From Litoreibacter sp. (lineage in GTDB: Bacteria; Pseudomonadota; Alphaproteobacteria; Rhodobacterales; Rhodobacteraceae): DNA of 46,704 bases. The notes beneath the pieces are model-generated. The model had not been told where the DNA came from. It saw only the letters and a list, made by a program, of their open reading frames with translations, and did no database searches. The stretch spans positions 1 to 46,704 of the forward strand of contig JAPORH010000052.1 in NCBI GenBank assembly GCA_026710325.1, written 5' to 3'. Within the stretch, counting starts at the first letter, position 1. Each line of letters begins with the position of its first letter. Below are positions 30,707 through 40,245 of the stretch, in pieces. A program made the position numbers and the translations under genes.

Positions 30707-31499
30707 CAGCGGATTGGGCGGTCTGACCGTCTATAACCAGATCGCGCAGGACCTGCCCGAGCTGCCAGTGTGCTATTTTGCCGACAGCGCCAACACGCCT
30801 TATGGAACGCGTACGGCTGACAACATCTATGAACTGACCACCGCCGCTGTTGGTGCGATGTTTGATCGTGGGTGCAACTTAGTAATTCTTGCCTGCAACA
30901 CCGCCTCAGCCGCTGCGCTTCGGCGCATGCAGGAGCATTGGGTGCCGCGCGACAAGCGGGTGCTTGGCGTGTTCGTGCCGATGATCGAAGCGCTGACCGA
31001 GCGGAAATGGGGCGATAACTCCCCGCCGCGCGAAGTGGATGTGAAACATGTGGCGTTGTTCGCGACGCCCGCGACCGTGTCCAGTAGGGCCTTTCAAAGG
31101 GAATTGGCGTTTAGAGCGATCGGTGTCGATGTGGAGGCACAACCTTGTGGCGGGCTGGTCGATGCGCTGGAAGACGGGGACGAAATGCTGGCCGAAGCAC
31201 TCGTGCGGTCTCATGTAGATGCTTTGAAGCGCAGGATGCCACATCCGCAAGCTGCGATCCTAGGCTGCACGCATTACCCGCTGATGGAGAAGGCCTTTCA
31301 GGAGGCTCTTGGTGACGATGTGAAGGTCTTTAGCCAAGCAAACCTGGTCTCTGCCAGCCTTGAAGATTATCTAATACGACACCCTGATATGCGTGGCGAC
31401 GGGAAAGAGACCCGGTTCCTGACCACTGGTGACCCGCGACAAGTCACAGACCGTGCGACACAGTTCTTGCGACGAAAGATCGAGTTTGAAGCGGCCTGA
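30687..31499 (+). CDS. murI: Glutamate racemase
   Basis: Makes D-glutamate for peptidoglycan. 270 aa. Opens [14 protein letters not shown]; the catalytic cysteines are in LACNTASAA and GCTHYPLME. The ATG at 30687 has AAAAGGG upstream. It lies inside the end of the old acyltransferase frame, so truncation of that gene may affect translation reaching murI. argC follows after 57 bases. Confidence 0.94.
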   Translation: MAVGIFDSGLGGLTVYNQIAQDLPELPVCYFADSANTPYGTRTADNIYELTTAAVGAMFDRGCNLVILACNTASAAALRRMQEHWVPRDKRVLGVFVPMIEALTERKWGDNSPPREVDVKHVALFATPATVSSRAFQRELAFRAIGVDVEAQPCGGLVDALEDGDEMLAEALVRSHVDALKRRMPHPQAAILGCTHYPLMEKAFQEALGDDVKVFSQANLVSASLEDYLIRHPDMRGDGKETRFLTTGDPRQVTDRATQFLRRKIEFEAA

Positions 31500-31556
31500 T
31501 TGCCGCCCGCCTGTCTTTCTTCTAAACCCACATGAAATTTACGTTCGGAGTCTGTC

Positions 31557-32585
31557 ATGACCCATAAAATCGCTATCCTTGGTGCGTCCGGCTATACCGG
31601 CGCAGAGCTCATCCGGCTGATCGCCACCCATCCCTTTATGACCATCGCGGCCCTGTCGGCTGATCGTAAGGCGGGAATGCAAATGGCTGATGTGTTCCCG
31701 CATCTGCGTCATTTGGACCTGCCTACGCTTGTTAAGATCGATGAGATCGATTTTGCGGGCATCGATCTTTGCTTCTGCGCTTTGCCGCACAAAACCTCGC
31801 AAGAGGTGATTTCAAAGCTGCCATCTGACTTGAAGATCGTTGATCTGTCAGCTGACTTTCGGCTGCGTGACCCAGAAGAATATGCCAAATGGTACGGCAA
31901 TCCACATAGCGCGTTGGAGCAGCAGAAAGAAGCTGTTTACGGCCTGACGGAATTTTACCGGGACGACATTAAGTCCGCACGTTTGGTTGCAGGGACGGGT
32001 TGTAATGCGGCGACGGGACAATACGCGCTGCGGCCCTTGATCGAATGCGGGCTCATTGACCTAGATGAGATCATTATTGATCTGAAAACCGGTGTGTCAG
32101 GTGCTGGGCGTTCTTTGAAAGAGAACTTGCTCCATGCCGAATTGTCTGAGGGCGCACACCCTTACGCGGTTGGAGGCACTCACCGGCATCTTGGCGAGTT
32201 TGATCAGGAGTTCAGCGCGATCGCGGGGCGGCCCGTGGAGGTACAATTCACGCCGCATTTGTTGCCCTCTAACCGTGGGATCGTCGCGACGGTCTATGTG
32301 AAAGGCGATGCGGAGACCATTCAGGGCGCGTTTGAAGCGGCTTATGCCGACGAGCCTTTCATCGAGGTTCTGCCTATGGGCGGAGTGCCTTCGACCCGAC
32401 ATATCAGGGGCTCGAATTTCGTACATCTGAGCGTAGTGCCAGACCGGATCGAAGGGCGAGCGATCATCATCTGCGCGCTTGATAATCTGACGAAAGGTTC
32501 ATCGGGACAAGCATTGCAAAATGCCAATCTGATGTTAGGTGAGGATGAGAGTGCGGGGCTCATGCTCGCCCCGATTTTCCCGTAA
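31557..32585 (+). CDS. argC: N-acetyl-gamma-glutamyl-phosphate reductase
   Basis: Third step of arginine synthesis (NADPH reduction of N-acetylglutamyl phosphate). 342 aa. NADP motif [16 protein letters not shown]; active-site Cys in [11 protein letters not shown] rather than the common PGCYPT form; [10 protein letters not shown] and the catalytic His region [12 protein letters not shown] are present. CGGAG lies seven bases before ATG. ccmE follows after ten bases, probably in the same transcript. Confidence 0.94.
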   Translation: MTHKIAILGASGYTGAELIRLIATHPFMTIAALSADRKAGMQMADVFPHLRHLDLPTLVKIDEIDFAGIDLCFCALPHKTSQEVISKLPSDLKIVDLSADFRLRDPEEYAKWYGNPHSALEQQKEAVYGLTEFYRDDIKSARLVAGTGCNAATGQYALRPLIECGLIDLDEIIIDLKTGVSGAGRSLKENLLHAELSEGAHPYAVGGTHRHLGEFDQEFSAIAGRPVEVQFTPHLLPSNRGIVATVYVKGDAETIQGAFEAAYADEPFIEVLPMGGVPSTRHIRGSNFVHLSVVPDRIEGRAIIICALDNLTKGSSGQALQNANLMLGEDESAGLMLAPIFP

Positions 32586-32595
32586 GAGGAGCGCC

Positions 32596-33045
32596 ATGCG
32601 CGGGCTTAAAAAACAACGTCGGATCCAGATTATTGCCATGGCCGTGGTGGGCTTGATCATCGCCTCGGTCACCATTGGCTATGCGTTGCGCGACGGTATC
32701 AACTTTTTCTATTCGCCCACTCAGGTTGTTGAAAACCCGCCCTCTGAGAAGGAGGAGTTCCGGATAGGCGGCCTCGTCGTCGATGACAGCATCGTAAATG
32801 GGGAGGGGTTCGCTTTCCAATTTGTCGTGACAGATGGAAATGCCGAGATACCTGTTGCCTATATCGGCAATGAACCCCGCCCTGATTTGTTCAAGGAAGG
32901 TGAAGGGACGGTTGCGACCGGGTATTACGTGAACAACGTCTTCCAAGCCCATACAATCTTTGCCAAACATGACGAAACTTACATGCCTGTTGAGGTCATT
33001 GACGCTTTGAAAGAGCAAGGCGTCTACAAAGAGCCGGACGCGTAA
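32596..33045 (+). CDS. ccmE: Cytochrome c maturation protein CcmE (heme chaperone)
   Basis: 149 aa. One N-terminal membrane anchor (about residues 11-28), then an OB-fold periplasmic domain. The heme-binding histidine is in FAKHDETYMP. It takes heme from CcmC and passes it to CcmF for c-type cytochromes. AGAGGA five bases before 32596 sets the start; an earlier in-frame start would overlap argC. Confidence 0.95.
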   Translation: MRGLKKQRRIQIIAMAVVGLIIASVTIGYALRDGINFFYSPTQVVENPPSEKEEFRIGGLVVDDSIVNGEGFAFQFVVTDGNAEIPVAYIGNEPRPDLFKEGEGTVATGYYVNNVFQAHTIFAKHDETYMPVEVIDALKEQGVYKEPDA

Positions 33046-33062
33046 AGCACCGTACGGTCCGG

Positions 33063-33077
33063 TTAACCTCCCTTAAC
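33063..33077. promoter_or_regulatory. Near-CtrA site upstream of the lysis cassette
   Basis: TTAAC at 33063 and TTAAC at 33073, with six (not seven) bases between TTAA units, 43 bases before the endolysin ATG. In Rhodobacter capsulatus the lysis genes for gene transfer agent release depend on CtrA, so the site is suggestive, but the spacer is one base short. Confidence 0.35.
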
Positions 33078-33119
33078 CACAAAACGGCACTGTCCCTTCG
33101 AGTTTTTGAGGGGACGGCC

Positions 33120-33731
33120 ATGATCAATGTAGACGACATCACCGAAGAAATTTTGCGTGCCGAGGGTGGCTATGTGAATGACCCCGACGACCCGGGCGGG
33201 GCTACGAATTTCGGTGTCACCATTCACACAATGCGCCGCCTGGGGTTGGACCTGACGGGCGACGGGCGTGTGACTGTTGCTGATGTGAAAGCGCTGACGC
33301 GCGACCAGGCGGGCGAGATCTTTGAAGATCACTACTACCGCCGCCCGCGCATTGATGCGTTGCCCGAGCCGCTGCAGCCGAGCGTCTATGATATGTATGT
33401 CAATGCGGGCTCCAACGCGGTGAAAATCCTGCAGCGGCTGCTGCGCGACATGGGATATGACATTTCGCGCGACGGGGTGATCGGGCCGCAGACTATTCGT
33501 ATTAGCCATGAGGCCTTTAAAGAGGCTGAAAGCTTCCTTGTGGATGCCTACGGCATTGCGCGGCGCAATTATTACTATGCGATTGGCGACCGGCGGCCGG
33601 CGTCCCGTAAATATGCGCGTAGACGTGATGGTGGCAAAGGTGGCTGGATTACGCGGGCTGAGAAATTCATGGATGCCTCCTACCACTTGAGCAATGCCGA
33701 ACATCGAAAGCGGACGCGCAAGTGGGCCTGA
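33120..33731 (+). CDS. Endolysin: GH108-family N-acetylmuramidase, GTA/phage type
   Basis: 203 aa. The N-terminal glycoside hydrolase 108 core has the catalytic glutamate E15 in RAEGGYVNDPDDPGGATNFGV; then a helical part, and a C-terminal peptidoglycan-binding-like segment (LRDMGYDISRDGVIGPQT). No signal peptide, so it needs a holin, which is encoded next with a 10-base overlap. The layout matches rcc00555 of Rhodobacter capsulatus, which lyses cells to release gene transfer agent; that equivalence is inferred. SD GAGGGG lies about seven bases upstream. Confidence 0.88.
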   Translation: MINVDDITEEILRAEGGYVNDPDDPGGATNFGVTIHTMRRLGLDLTGDGRVTVADVKALTRDQAGEIFEDHYYRRPRIDALPEPLQPSVYDMYVNAGSNAVKILQRLLRDMGYDISRDGVIGPQTIRISHEAFKEAESFLVDAYGIARRNYYYAIGDRRPASRKYARRRDGGKGGWITRAEKFMDASYHLSNAEHRKRTRKWA

Positions 33732-34216
33732 TCGGACGCATCTTTGGCGGTACCGTCGGCCAGGTTGGCCAGGCCGTGACCAATGTGGCGGATGGGTTCC
33801 GCCCCAATGCCACCAAGGCGATGATTCTGGGGCATGAAAGCTACCGCGCCGCCCTCGACCAGCATGGGAAAGAGTTTCAATACGGCCGTATCGGTTGGTT
33901 TGACGCGTTGATGAACGGGCTGAACCGCCTGCCGCGCCCGTTTCTAGCTATTGGAACGCTCGGCCTCTTCGTCTTTGCCATGGTCGATCCCGAAAGCTTT
34001 GCGCCGCGCATGGTGGGGCTCAATGCGGTTCCGGAGCCTCTTTGGTGGCTTTTGGGGGCGATTGTCTCCTTCTACTTCGGAGCGCGCGAATTGCACTATG
34101 CGCGTAGACCAGGGCGTCTTTCTCCGCGTCAGGTCGATGCGCCCGCGCCAAAGCCGCGGGAAATCCCGTCACCCAATGCGGCACTCGAGGCCTGGCGCGC
34201 GCGACGCGGCGGTTAA
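33722..34216 (+). CDS. Holin family protein (GTA-type, 3TM class)
   Basis: 164 aa from a GTG that overlaps the endolysin stop by ten bases. Two clear hydrophobic segments (about residues 76-93, FLAIGTLGLFVFAMV, and 107-121, WWLLGAIVSFYFGA) plus a weaker N-terminal one; a proline-rich polar tail follows. It corresponds to rcc00556-like holins that open the inner membrane so the muramidase can reach the wall. No other phage structural genes are in the window. Confidence 0.82.
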   Translation: MGLIGRIFGGTVGQVGQAVTNVADGFRPNATKAMILGHESYRAALDQHGKEFQYGRIGWFDALMNGLNRLPRPFLAIGTLGLFVFAMVDPESFAPRMVGLNAVPEPLWWLLGAIVSFYFGARELHYARRPGRLSPRQVDAPAPKPREIPSPNAALEAWRARRGG

Positions 34217-34299
34217 AATCGTGACATGACGGGAGGTTCCTCTTTTCTAAACCGATTGGTTCGTTATCTTGCACCCAACGGCAGAGAGAGGCCCCCGAC

Positions 34300-35076
34300 A
34301 TGCAATATGAAACCCTGAAATACTCGGTCCGCGATAATGCGGCTGTGATCCAATTTGCGCGGCCCGATGTGATGAACGCGCTCAACACGCAGATGCGGGC
34401 GGAAATTCTGCATGCGATTAAGGCGGCTGAGAAAGAGGCGCGGGTGATTGTGTTGACGGGCAAGGGACGCGCCTTTTGCTCGGGGCAGGATTTAGGGGAC
34501 CGCGCCACGGTGGCCAACCTGGATTTGGAACGCACTTTGCGGGACGAATACATCCCCATGCTACGCGCGATTTATGACTGCACTATTCCGGTGATTTCTG
34601 CGGTGAATGGCCCCGCGGCGGGCGCAGGGGCGAATTTGGCGCTGTCTGCGGATGTGGTCATCGCCAAAGAGAGTGCGGTGTTTCTGCAGGCCTTTACCCG
34701 GATTGGGTTGATCCCTGATGCCGGTGGCACTTACTTTTTGCCGCGTCAGATCGGGATGGCGAAGGCTATGGGGGCCGCTTTGTTTGCTGAGCCTGTGACG
34801 GCGCAACAGGCCTCCGATTGGGGGATGATTTGGGAAGCGGTGCCCGATGACGATTTTGAACGCGTCTGGAAGGATCGTGCGTCGCAACTGGCCAATGGCC
34901 CGACGGCTGCTTATTCCCGCGCGAAGCAAGCGATCCGCAAGGGGTATGAGAACGGGCTCGAAAAGCAGCTCCTCTTGGAAGCCAAGCTTCAGGGTGAGTT
35001 GGGCAAGACCCACGACTTCAGAGAAGGAGTCTTGGCCTTTCTTGATAAGCGCGCGGCGGGGTTTGAGGGGCGTTAA
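34300..35076 (+). CDS. Enoyl-CoA hydratase/isomerase family protein, PaaG-like
   Basis: 258 aa crotonase fold. Oxyanion-hole segments are FCSGQDLGDR and NGPAAGAGANLALSADVV; the catalytic-region segment is GLIPDAGGTYFLPR, closest to phenylacetate-pathway PaaG (ring-epoxide isomerase). The rest of the paa pathway is not nearby, so it may instead serve general acyl-CoA breakdown. The stop overlaps the convergent DUF2087 gene by four bases. Confidence 0.85.
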   Translation: MQYETLKYSVRDNAAVIQFARPDVMNALNTQMRAEILHAIKAAEKEARVIVLTGKGRAFCSGQDLGDRATVANLDLERTLRDEYIPMLRAIYDCTIPVISAVNGPAAGAGANLALSADVVIAKESAVFLQAFTRIGLIPDAGGTYFLPRQIGMAKAMGAALFAEPVTAQQASDWGMIWEAVPDDDFERVWKDRASQLANGPTAAYSRAKQAIRKGYENGLEKQLLLEAKLQGELGKTHDFREGVLAFLDKRAAGFEGR

Positions 35077-35633
35077 GGTCGTCCCCCACCGATCGGCTCG
35101 CGCAAGGCGGCCTGTTTGCGCTCCGAGATGGCTTTGATCAACTGTCGCTCCAGCGGCGTTGGCTTGCGCTCGACCCGCCGGTAGCGGGAGCCGTCAATTT
35201 CCCGCGTCACCATATTGTGCTCAATGAGCGAGCGACGGATCAACACGTGATCGCCGAAGCTTTCGCCAGATTTGAGCGCCGCGTTGACTTCCTTCTCGGT
35301 TAGATCACGTCGCGCGGGCAGGGCCGTCCAGAACGCAGCGAGACATAAGCCTTGGACCGAGGTTTTCAACGGCCAACGTGTCATGACGCCTGTGATATCG
35401 AAGACCCGCAGCGCGTCGCGCAAGCGCCTTAGCTCCAGATCGCTGAGACCTGGTTCGGGCGTTTCCGCGCCGATATGGGCCTTTAGCGTCTGGTGGTTTC
35501 GATACCCTGCCGCTTTGGCAATGAGACCAAGTGTTTGGGCCTGGCCGGGCGGGTCCGCAGGCCAGCTTTCGCGCAGGGCGCGCGCGAATTTAGACAGATC
35601 CTCGATCACGAGGGGTAGGGGTGAAGTAGACAT
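35073..35633 (-). CDS. DUF2087 domain-containing protein, possible transcription regulator
   Basis: 186 aa. The C-terminal half (about residues 100-165: GVMTRWPLKTSVQGL, LTEKEVNAALKSGESFGDHV, RRSLIEHNMVTREIDGSRYRR) is the winged-helix-like DUF2087. The N-terminal half has a helical LGLIAKAAGYRNHQTLKAHI, resembling a DNA-binding helix pair. Start at 35633 has GGGAGAGG just upstream. Function unknown; regulation is inferred from fold. Confidence 0.8.
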   Translation of the reverse strand: MSTSPLPLVIEDLSKFARALRESWPADPPGQAQTLGLIAKAAGYRNHQTLKAHIGAETPEPGLSDLELRRLRDALRVFDITGVMTRWPLKTSVQGLCLAAFWTALPARRDLTEKEVNAALKSGESFGDHVLIRRSLIEHNMVTREIDGSRYRRVERKPTPLERQLIKAISERKQAALREPIGGGRP

Positions 35634-35799
35634 AAGCCTCTCCCTTTCAGATCGCGCCAGATTGGGGTCGAGAGCCGTCCTTGTCGACCGTGACGCCATG
35701 AAAGTAAGGCTTCAGGTCTGTCGTCAATGGCAAGGTTTAGCATGGCCCATTTGGGCTGACGGCGTCTGGGTCCTTGCCGACCCATGGGCGCGTCTTACG

Positions 35800-35830
35800 C
35801 ATGCGGGCCCCGTTTGCCAAGGCCCGCATG
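35800..35830. repeat. Strong inverted repeat after the alternative oxidase gene
   Basis: CATGCGGGCC (35800-35809) and GGCCCGCATG (35821-35830), 10 bp perfect with an 11-base loop, eight bases beyond the oxidase stop. Read leftward no T-run follows, so it is more likely a 3'-end stabiliser than an intrinsic terminator. Confidence 0.6.
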
Positions 35831-35838
35831 TGAAAAAA

Positions 35839-36492
35839 TTAGCTCATCTCGCCGCTGACGATCTGGTTGGCGAAATGGTGGTTGGTATCGCGATGCTCGG
35901 CCTCATCGGCACGGATCACGATCACGACTTCGCGCAGACGCGCATCGTCGGGCAGGTTCCAATAGTCCTTGGCAATCTGCGGGGCGGGGACGTTTTCGAC
36001 ATTGCCGGCGTCGATCTGCTCCAGATATTGCGTGTAGCTGACCACGGCTTCCTCCTCCAGATAACCCACGACGCGGTGCGCGATGCGCGGGGCGAAGAGG
36101 TAGAGGAAAAAGTAGGCATTGTAGAAGAAGAACTGCGTGATCATGATCAAGAACCGCTCAAAGCCAGATGGTTTGGCGATGTGGATGAAGGTCATGAGGT
36201 GCATCCGCTCATTGTCGGCCTCCTCGATCAGCTCTTTGATCCAGCCTTGGTCGTCGCGAATATGCCGGATGGCTTTGAGGTGCTGGAGCAGCCCGCCGAC
36301 CATGCCGGGCACGGCGGCCACGGTTTCAAGCACAACGGCACGGTGGCCATAGCGGCCCGCGAAGAACTTGTCGGCAAAGACCCGCATGAATTTGACGAGC
36401 CGGTAGGCGAACTTGTCGCGGAAGTCCTTTGGGACATGGTGGGAGGGTTGGAATTCGGCTTCAGCAGTCTTGAAGTCGGATGCGTGTTTCAT
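35839..36492 (-). CDS. aox: Alternative ubiquinol oxidase (AOX)
   Basis: 217 aa di-iron membrane oxidase that passes electrons from ubiquinol to oxygen without pumping protons. All family motifs are present: LET (E56), NERMHL (E95, H98), LEEEA (145-149) and RADEAEHRD (E197, H200). A hydrophobic stretch (about 113-135) anchors it in the membrane. The ATG at 36492 lacks a well-placed ribosome site and overlaps the stop of a 20-codon upstream frame. AOX is sparsely distributed in bacteria; acquisition or retention for nitric-oxide or sulfide resistance is inference. Confidence 0.95.
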   Translation of the reverse strand: MKHASDFKTAEAEFQPSHHVPKDFRDKFAYRLVKFMRVFADKFFAGRYGHRAVVLETVAAVPGMVGGLLQHLKAIRHIRDDQGWIKELIEEADNERMHLMTFIHIAKPSGFERFLIMITQFFFYNAYFFLYLFAPRIAHRVVGYLEEEAVVSYTQYLEQIDAGNVENVPAPQIAKDYWNLPDDARLREVVIVIRADEAEHRDTNHHFANQIVSGEMS

Positions 36493-36551
36493 CGCGGGGG
36501 GTCATGCTCCTTAGAATTTCTGTTCATAAAAAGGTATTCCTCCGAACGCAT
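36489..36551 (-). CDS. Possible 20-aa upstream frame coupled to the alternative oxidase
   Basis: [20 protein letters not shown] ends at TGA that overlaps the oxidase ATG (ATGA). An internal ATG ([12 protein letters not shown]) has GGAGG upstream, though 11-12 bases away. AGGAG inside it lies 14 bases before the oxidase start. May be a coupling leader or coincidence. Confidence 0.25.
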   Translation of the reverse strand: MRSEEYLFMNRNSKEHDPPR

Positions 36552-36610
36552 TTCGGTAGGTGCGACACCTGCGACATAATTGCTGCGCTGCGGCTAAAGA
36601 GAATTTTATG

Positions 36611-36645
36611 AAAACAAAAGAAAAACCACCCGGCGAAACGGGTGG
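36611..36645 (-). terminator. Rho-independent terminator after the ABC transporter operon
   Basis: Read leftward: CCACCCG, loop TTTCGC, CGGGTGG, then TTTTTCTTTTG. It lies 32 bases past the stop of the ATPase gene and ends the four-gene operon before the oxidase promoter. Confidence 0.85.
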
Positions 36646-36677
36646 CTTTCAAAATTTTACGTCGAAAAACGCGGTCG

Positions 36678-38762
36678 CTATTCGGCTGCGATTTTGATCA
36701 CAGGCTCCATGCGCGCGAGAATGTCATCGGCAAGGTGACATTTAACTTGGTGGCCTTCAGCCAGATGGCGTACGGGTGGAACTTCTTTTTCACAGAGACC
36801 GCCCTGGACCTGATCCTTCCAACGGCACCGCGTCTGGAACGGGCAGCCGGGGGGCGGGTTCATGGCAGATGGGATGTCACCTTCGAGCACGATATGTTGT
36901 TTCTCGACCGAGGTGTCTGCGATTGGCACGGCCGAGAGAAGCGCTTCCGTGTAAGGATGGTAGGGCGGCTGGAAGACCTGATCGGTTGTCCCAAGCTCGA
37001 CCACATGGCCGAGATACATCACCATCACCCGGTCGGACAGGTATCGCACAATCGATAGGTCGTGGGAAATGAACAAGAGCGTTGTCTTGTTCTCCCGCTG
37101 GATCTCCATCAGCAGGTCGGTCACCGCCGCCTGCACTGATACGTCGAGTGCCGATACAGGCTCGTCTGCCACGACGATCCGCGCGTCACCGGCAAAGGCG
37201 CGGGCGATGCCCACACGTTGTTTTTGCCCGCCTGAGAGCTGGCGTGGCATACGGGTTGCGAATTCGCGGGGAAGTTTTACGAGATCGAGCAGCTCCAACA
37301 TACGCTGTTCGCGCGCAGCCTCGCTGTCGCCGACACCAAAGATTTCCAAGGCACGGATGATCTGGCGGCCCACGGTCATGGACGGGTTGAGTGTGTCAAA
37401 CGGGTTCTGGAACACCATTTGTACGTCTGAGATCGTTTTGGCGTCCCGCTCCTCAATCGGGGTGTCTTGGATCGATTTGTTGTCGATCAGGATCTGCCCG
37501 TCTGTAGCGGTCTCCAACCCCATCAAAACCTTGGCGAAAGTGGATTTGCCACAGCCGGACTCGCCCACAATGGCGAGTGTCTCGGACTCCCGCGCCTCAA
37601 AACTGAGCGTTTCATTGGCTTTGACGACCTTTTTGTCGCCGCCGCCAAACATGGCGTTGGCTGCAACTTCGTAGTACTTTTTGAGATTATCCATTTTGAG
37701 GACAACCTTGCCGGGCTCGGCTTTGCCCGCACCGCCATCGGATTTGATTGGCGCGTTCCAGTCGATTTCATCGACGCGGAGGCAGCGGCTTTCGTGCCGA
37801 TCACCGCCCTCGATGGATGCCATCGGGATCACGCCCTGATTGCAGCGTCCTTCTTCGAAGTAATCACAGCGGGGGCCAAAATTGCAGCCGTCGGGCCGTT
37901 CATGGGGCAGGGGGAAGTTCCCCGGGATCGCCACAAGCGGGCGCGAGTTCTTGTCTGCGCCGGGCAAGGGGATCGAGCGGAAGAGCGCCTGCGTGTAAGG
38001 GTGCTGCATCTTGTCGAACACGTCGTTGATGCGGCCCGTCTCTACCGTTTCACCTGAATACATCACGCAAAGCCGGTCGCAGGTCTCTAGGACCAATCCA
38101 AGGTTGTGCGAAATGAACAGCATCGAGGTGCCGTATTTCTTACCAAGGTCTTTGACCAGCTCGACCACAGCGGCTTCAACGGTCACGTCGAGCGCGGTTG
38201 TGGGCTCATCGAGGATCAGAAGCGAAGGCTTGGACATCAGCGCCATGGCGATGACGATCCGTTGTTGCTGGCCGCCTGACAGTTGATGCGGGTAGCTTTT
38301 CAGCATCCGCTCCGGGTCGGGCAGCTTCACGTCGGTGACGACTTCCAAGGCGCGCTGATAGGCCTCTTTTTCGCCTACGCCTTCGTGGATCATCGGCACT
38401 TCCATCAGCTGCTTGCCGATTTTCATGGCCGGGTTCAGCGATGCCATCGGCTCCTGATAGATCATCGCAATGTCTTTGCCGCGGATCTCGCGCAGTTCTT
38501 CCAGCGTCATCTCGCCAAGGTCTTCGCCCTTGAACTTGATCGAACCGCCAACGATGCGGCCGTTCACGCCAAGGTCCTGCATAACGCCAAGCGCAACGGT
38601 GGATTTACCGCAACCAGATTCGCCCACGAGGCCCATGGCCTCCCCCGGCATCACGGTGCAGGAGAAGTCCATTACCGCCGGAATTTCGCGCAACCGCGTG
38701 AAGAAGGAGATGGACAGGTTGTCGATCTCAAGGATCGGGCCGTCGTATTTTTCGTCTGACAT
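36678..38762 (-). CDS. ABC transporter, fused double ATPase (DppD-DppF type)
   Basis: 694 aa holding two peptide-type ATPase modules. First: Walker A GESGCGKST at about 47-55, signature LSGGQQQR, Walker B LLILDEPTTALD, followed by a cysteine-bearing oligopeptide C-terminal domain (CNFGPRCDYFEEGRC). Second: another GESGCGKST near residue 405, LSGGQKQR, VVADEPVSALD and CPFQTRCRW at the end. The cysteine sets may bind an iron-sulfur cluster, as reported for some DppD proteins. It powers the two permeases encoded upstream. Confidence 0.94.
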   Translation of the reverse strand: MSDEKYDGPILEIDNLSISFFTRLREIPAVMDFSCTVMPGEAMGLVGESGCGKSTVALGVMQDLGVNGRIVGGSIKFKGEDLGEMTLEELREIRGKDIAMIYQEPMASLNPAMKIGKQLMEVPMIHEGVGEKEAYQRALEVVTDVKLPDPERMLKSYPHQLSGGQQQRIVIAMALMSKPSLLILDEPTTALDVTVEAAVVELVKDLGKKYGTSMLFISHNLGLVLETCDRLCVMYSGETVETGRINDVFDKMQHPYTQALFRSIPLPGADKNSRPLVAIPGNFPLPHERPDGCNFGPRCDYFEEGRCNQGVIPMASIEGGDRHESRCLRVDEIDWNAPIKSDGGAGKAEPGKVVLKMDNLKKYYEVAANAMFGGGDKKVVKANETLSFEARESETLAIVGESGCGKSTFAKVLMGLETATDGQILIDNKSIQDTPIEERDAKTISDVQMVFQNPFDTLNPSMTVGRQIIRALEIFGVGDSEAAREQRMLELLDLVKLPREFATRMPRQLSGGQKQRVGIARAFAGDARIVVADEPVSALDVSVQAAVTDLLMEIQRENKTTLLFISHDLSIVRYLSDRVMVMYLGHVVELGTTDQVFQPPYHPYTEALLSAVPIADTSVEKQHIVLEGDIPSAMNPPPGCPFQTRCRWKDQVQGGLCEKEVPPVRHLAEGHQVKCHLADDILARMEPVIKIAAE

Positions 38763-38772
38763 GGCTCTCTCC

Positions 38773-40233
38773 TTAGTCTTTTAGGGATTCTTCGCGCAGG
38801 CCGTCGGCCAGCAGATTCAACCCCAGAACGAGGCTCATCAGCGCGAGGGCAGGGACGATGGCCGGGTGCGGGTAGACGCCCAGCAAACGACGGCCCTGGT
38901 TGATCGTGGTGCCCCAATCCGGGCTCTCAGGTGAGAGGCCGAGGCCGAAGAAGCCCAAGGTTCCCAGAAGGATCGTGGTGTAGCCGATGCGCAGGCAGAA
39001 ATCTACGATCAGCGGACCGCGTGCGTTTGGCAGGATTTCCCAGAGCATGATGTACCAGGGGCCTTCGCCGCGGGTCTGCCCGGCGGCCACATAGTCACGC
39101 GTTTTGATGTCTAAGACGAGGCCGCGAACGATACGAAACACTGTGGGCGAGTTCACAAAGACCACCGAGACGAACACGATCAGCACGCCACCGTCGAGCG
39201 AGATCAGACCAAGCGGATCAGCGTCCCACGCGAGCCCTAGGTAGAAATACCCTCCAATGATGACCGTCAGCGCGACATATAGGTTCCGTTTTGACGGTTG
39301 TGTAAAGAAACGGGAATTCCAGAGCACGACCAAGAACAAGATCGGGAAAATGAACAAGATCGCCGCCATAAATTTGGGGAAGGTGACGTTGTTGCTGAAG
39401 ATGGAGAAAATCACATACTCGCGGATTTCAGGAGTCACCAGCAGAAAGAACAGCAGGATCACCGGGAAGGCCAAGACCAGATTTGCCAGAAAGCTGATAA
39501 CGGTGTCGAACTTGCCGCCATAAAATCCAGCAGGAAGACCGAGGGTGATACCCACCATAAAGGCAAATCCTGTGGCGGCCGGTGCGATCAAAAGCACCGT
39601 TGTCGAGCCCGCCACCATGCGGGAGAAGACATCCCGCGCCAGTGTGTCACCGCCGAGCAAGTAGTGAGGGTATTCGCCTGGCTCCGGGTTGCCCAAAGGT
39701 GTGCCGGGAACTTTGTTTTTCATGCCGGACACCTGATCGAGCACAGGGTGTGTGATGATCATGTCAAACACGCCCGCAAAGATCGCGGTGAAGACCCAGA
39801 ACATCACCAGCGCAAAGCCAACCATGCCAATCAGGCTGTCAAAGAGTTTGCCGTAAAGACCAAGTTTGCGCTTGTAGGTAATCGACAAGACAAAGGTCAG
39901 AACCAGCGCGATCCAGACGGGTGTGAAACGCACGCCAACCTCACCGACGATGCCAGCAAAGCCATAAGGTGTCACAATGCCTGCCAGTAGGTAGATAACA
40001 ATAAGCGCGAGAATCGCGAAGAAACTGTATCGCAATCCCATGCCTAAAAGCGCACCGGGCCCGCCAGCTGCTTCCGCCGCCATTTGCGAGTTTACGGCTC
40101 GGATTTCGGGCTCTGGCTTGACGATGTTGAGCAGGATGAAGCCCAACACCGACACCGCAAAGGCGAAGAGCGCGAAAAGGAAAAGCGGATTGAGAAAAGT
40201 GCCGAGGCTGCCAGTCCAGGTCAATGGTTCCAT
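38773..40233 (-). CDS. ABC transporter permease, enlarged DppC/OppC type
   Basis: 486 aa, against about 300 for usual DppC. The C-terminal half holds the family core, with the ATPase-contact EAA loop reading DYVAAGQTRGEGPWYIML followed by EILPNARGPL. An extra N-terminal part of about 170 residues adds roughly four membrane helices, and another hydrophobic insertion occurs around 285-350. The periplasmic start HYLLGGDTLARDVFSRM is normal. Ends ten bases before the ATPase gene. Confidence 0.9.
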   Translation of the reverse strand: MEPLTWTGSLGTFLNPLFLFALFAFAVSVLGFILLNIVKPEPEIRAVNSQMAAEAAGGPGALLGMGLRYSFFAILALIVIYLLAGIVTPYGFAGIVGEVGVRFTPVWIALVLTFVLSITYKRKLGLYGKLFDSLIGMVGFALVMFWVFTAIFAGVFDMIITHPVLDQVSGMKNKVPGTPLGNPEPGEYPHYLLGGDTLARDVFSRMVAGSTTVLLIAPAATGFAFMVGITLGLPAGFYGGKFDTVISFLANLVLAFPVILLFFLLVTPEIREYVIFSIFSNNVTFPKFMAAILFIFPILFLVVLWNSRFFTQPSKRNLYVALTVIIGGYFYLGLAWDADPLGLISLDGGVLIVFVSVVFVNSPTVFRIVRGLVLDIKTRDYVAAGQTRGEGPWYIMLWEILPNARGPLIVDFCLRIGYTTILLGTLGFFGLGLSPESPDWGTTINQGRRLLGVYPHPAIVPALALMSLVLGLNLLADGLREESLKD

Positions 40234-40245
40234 GATCTCTACCCC

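Noticed and set aside
35272-36579. Long open frame on the plus strand across the oxidase and DUF2087 genes
   Set aside because: It lies antisense to two well-recognised genes and has no homology-like features; an antisense shadow of GC-rich codons.
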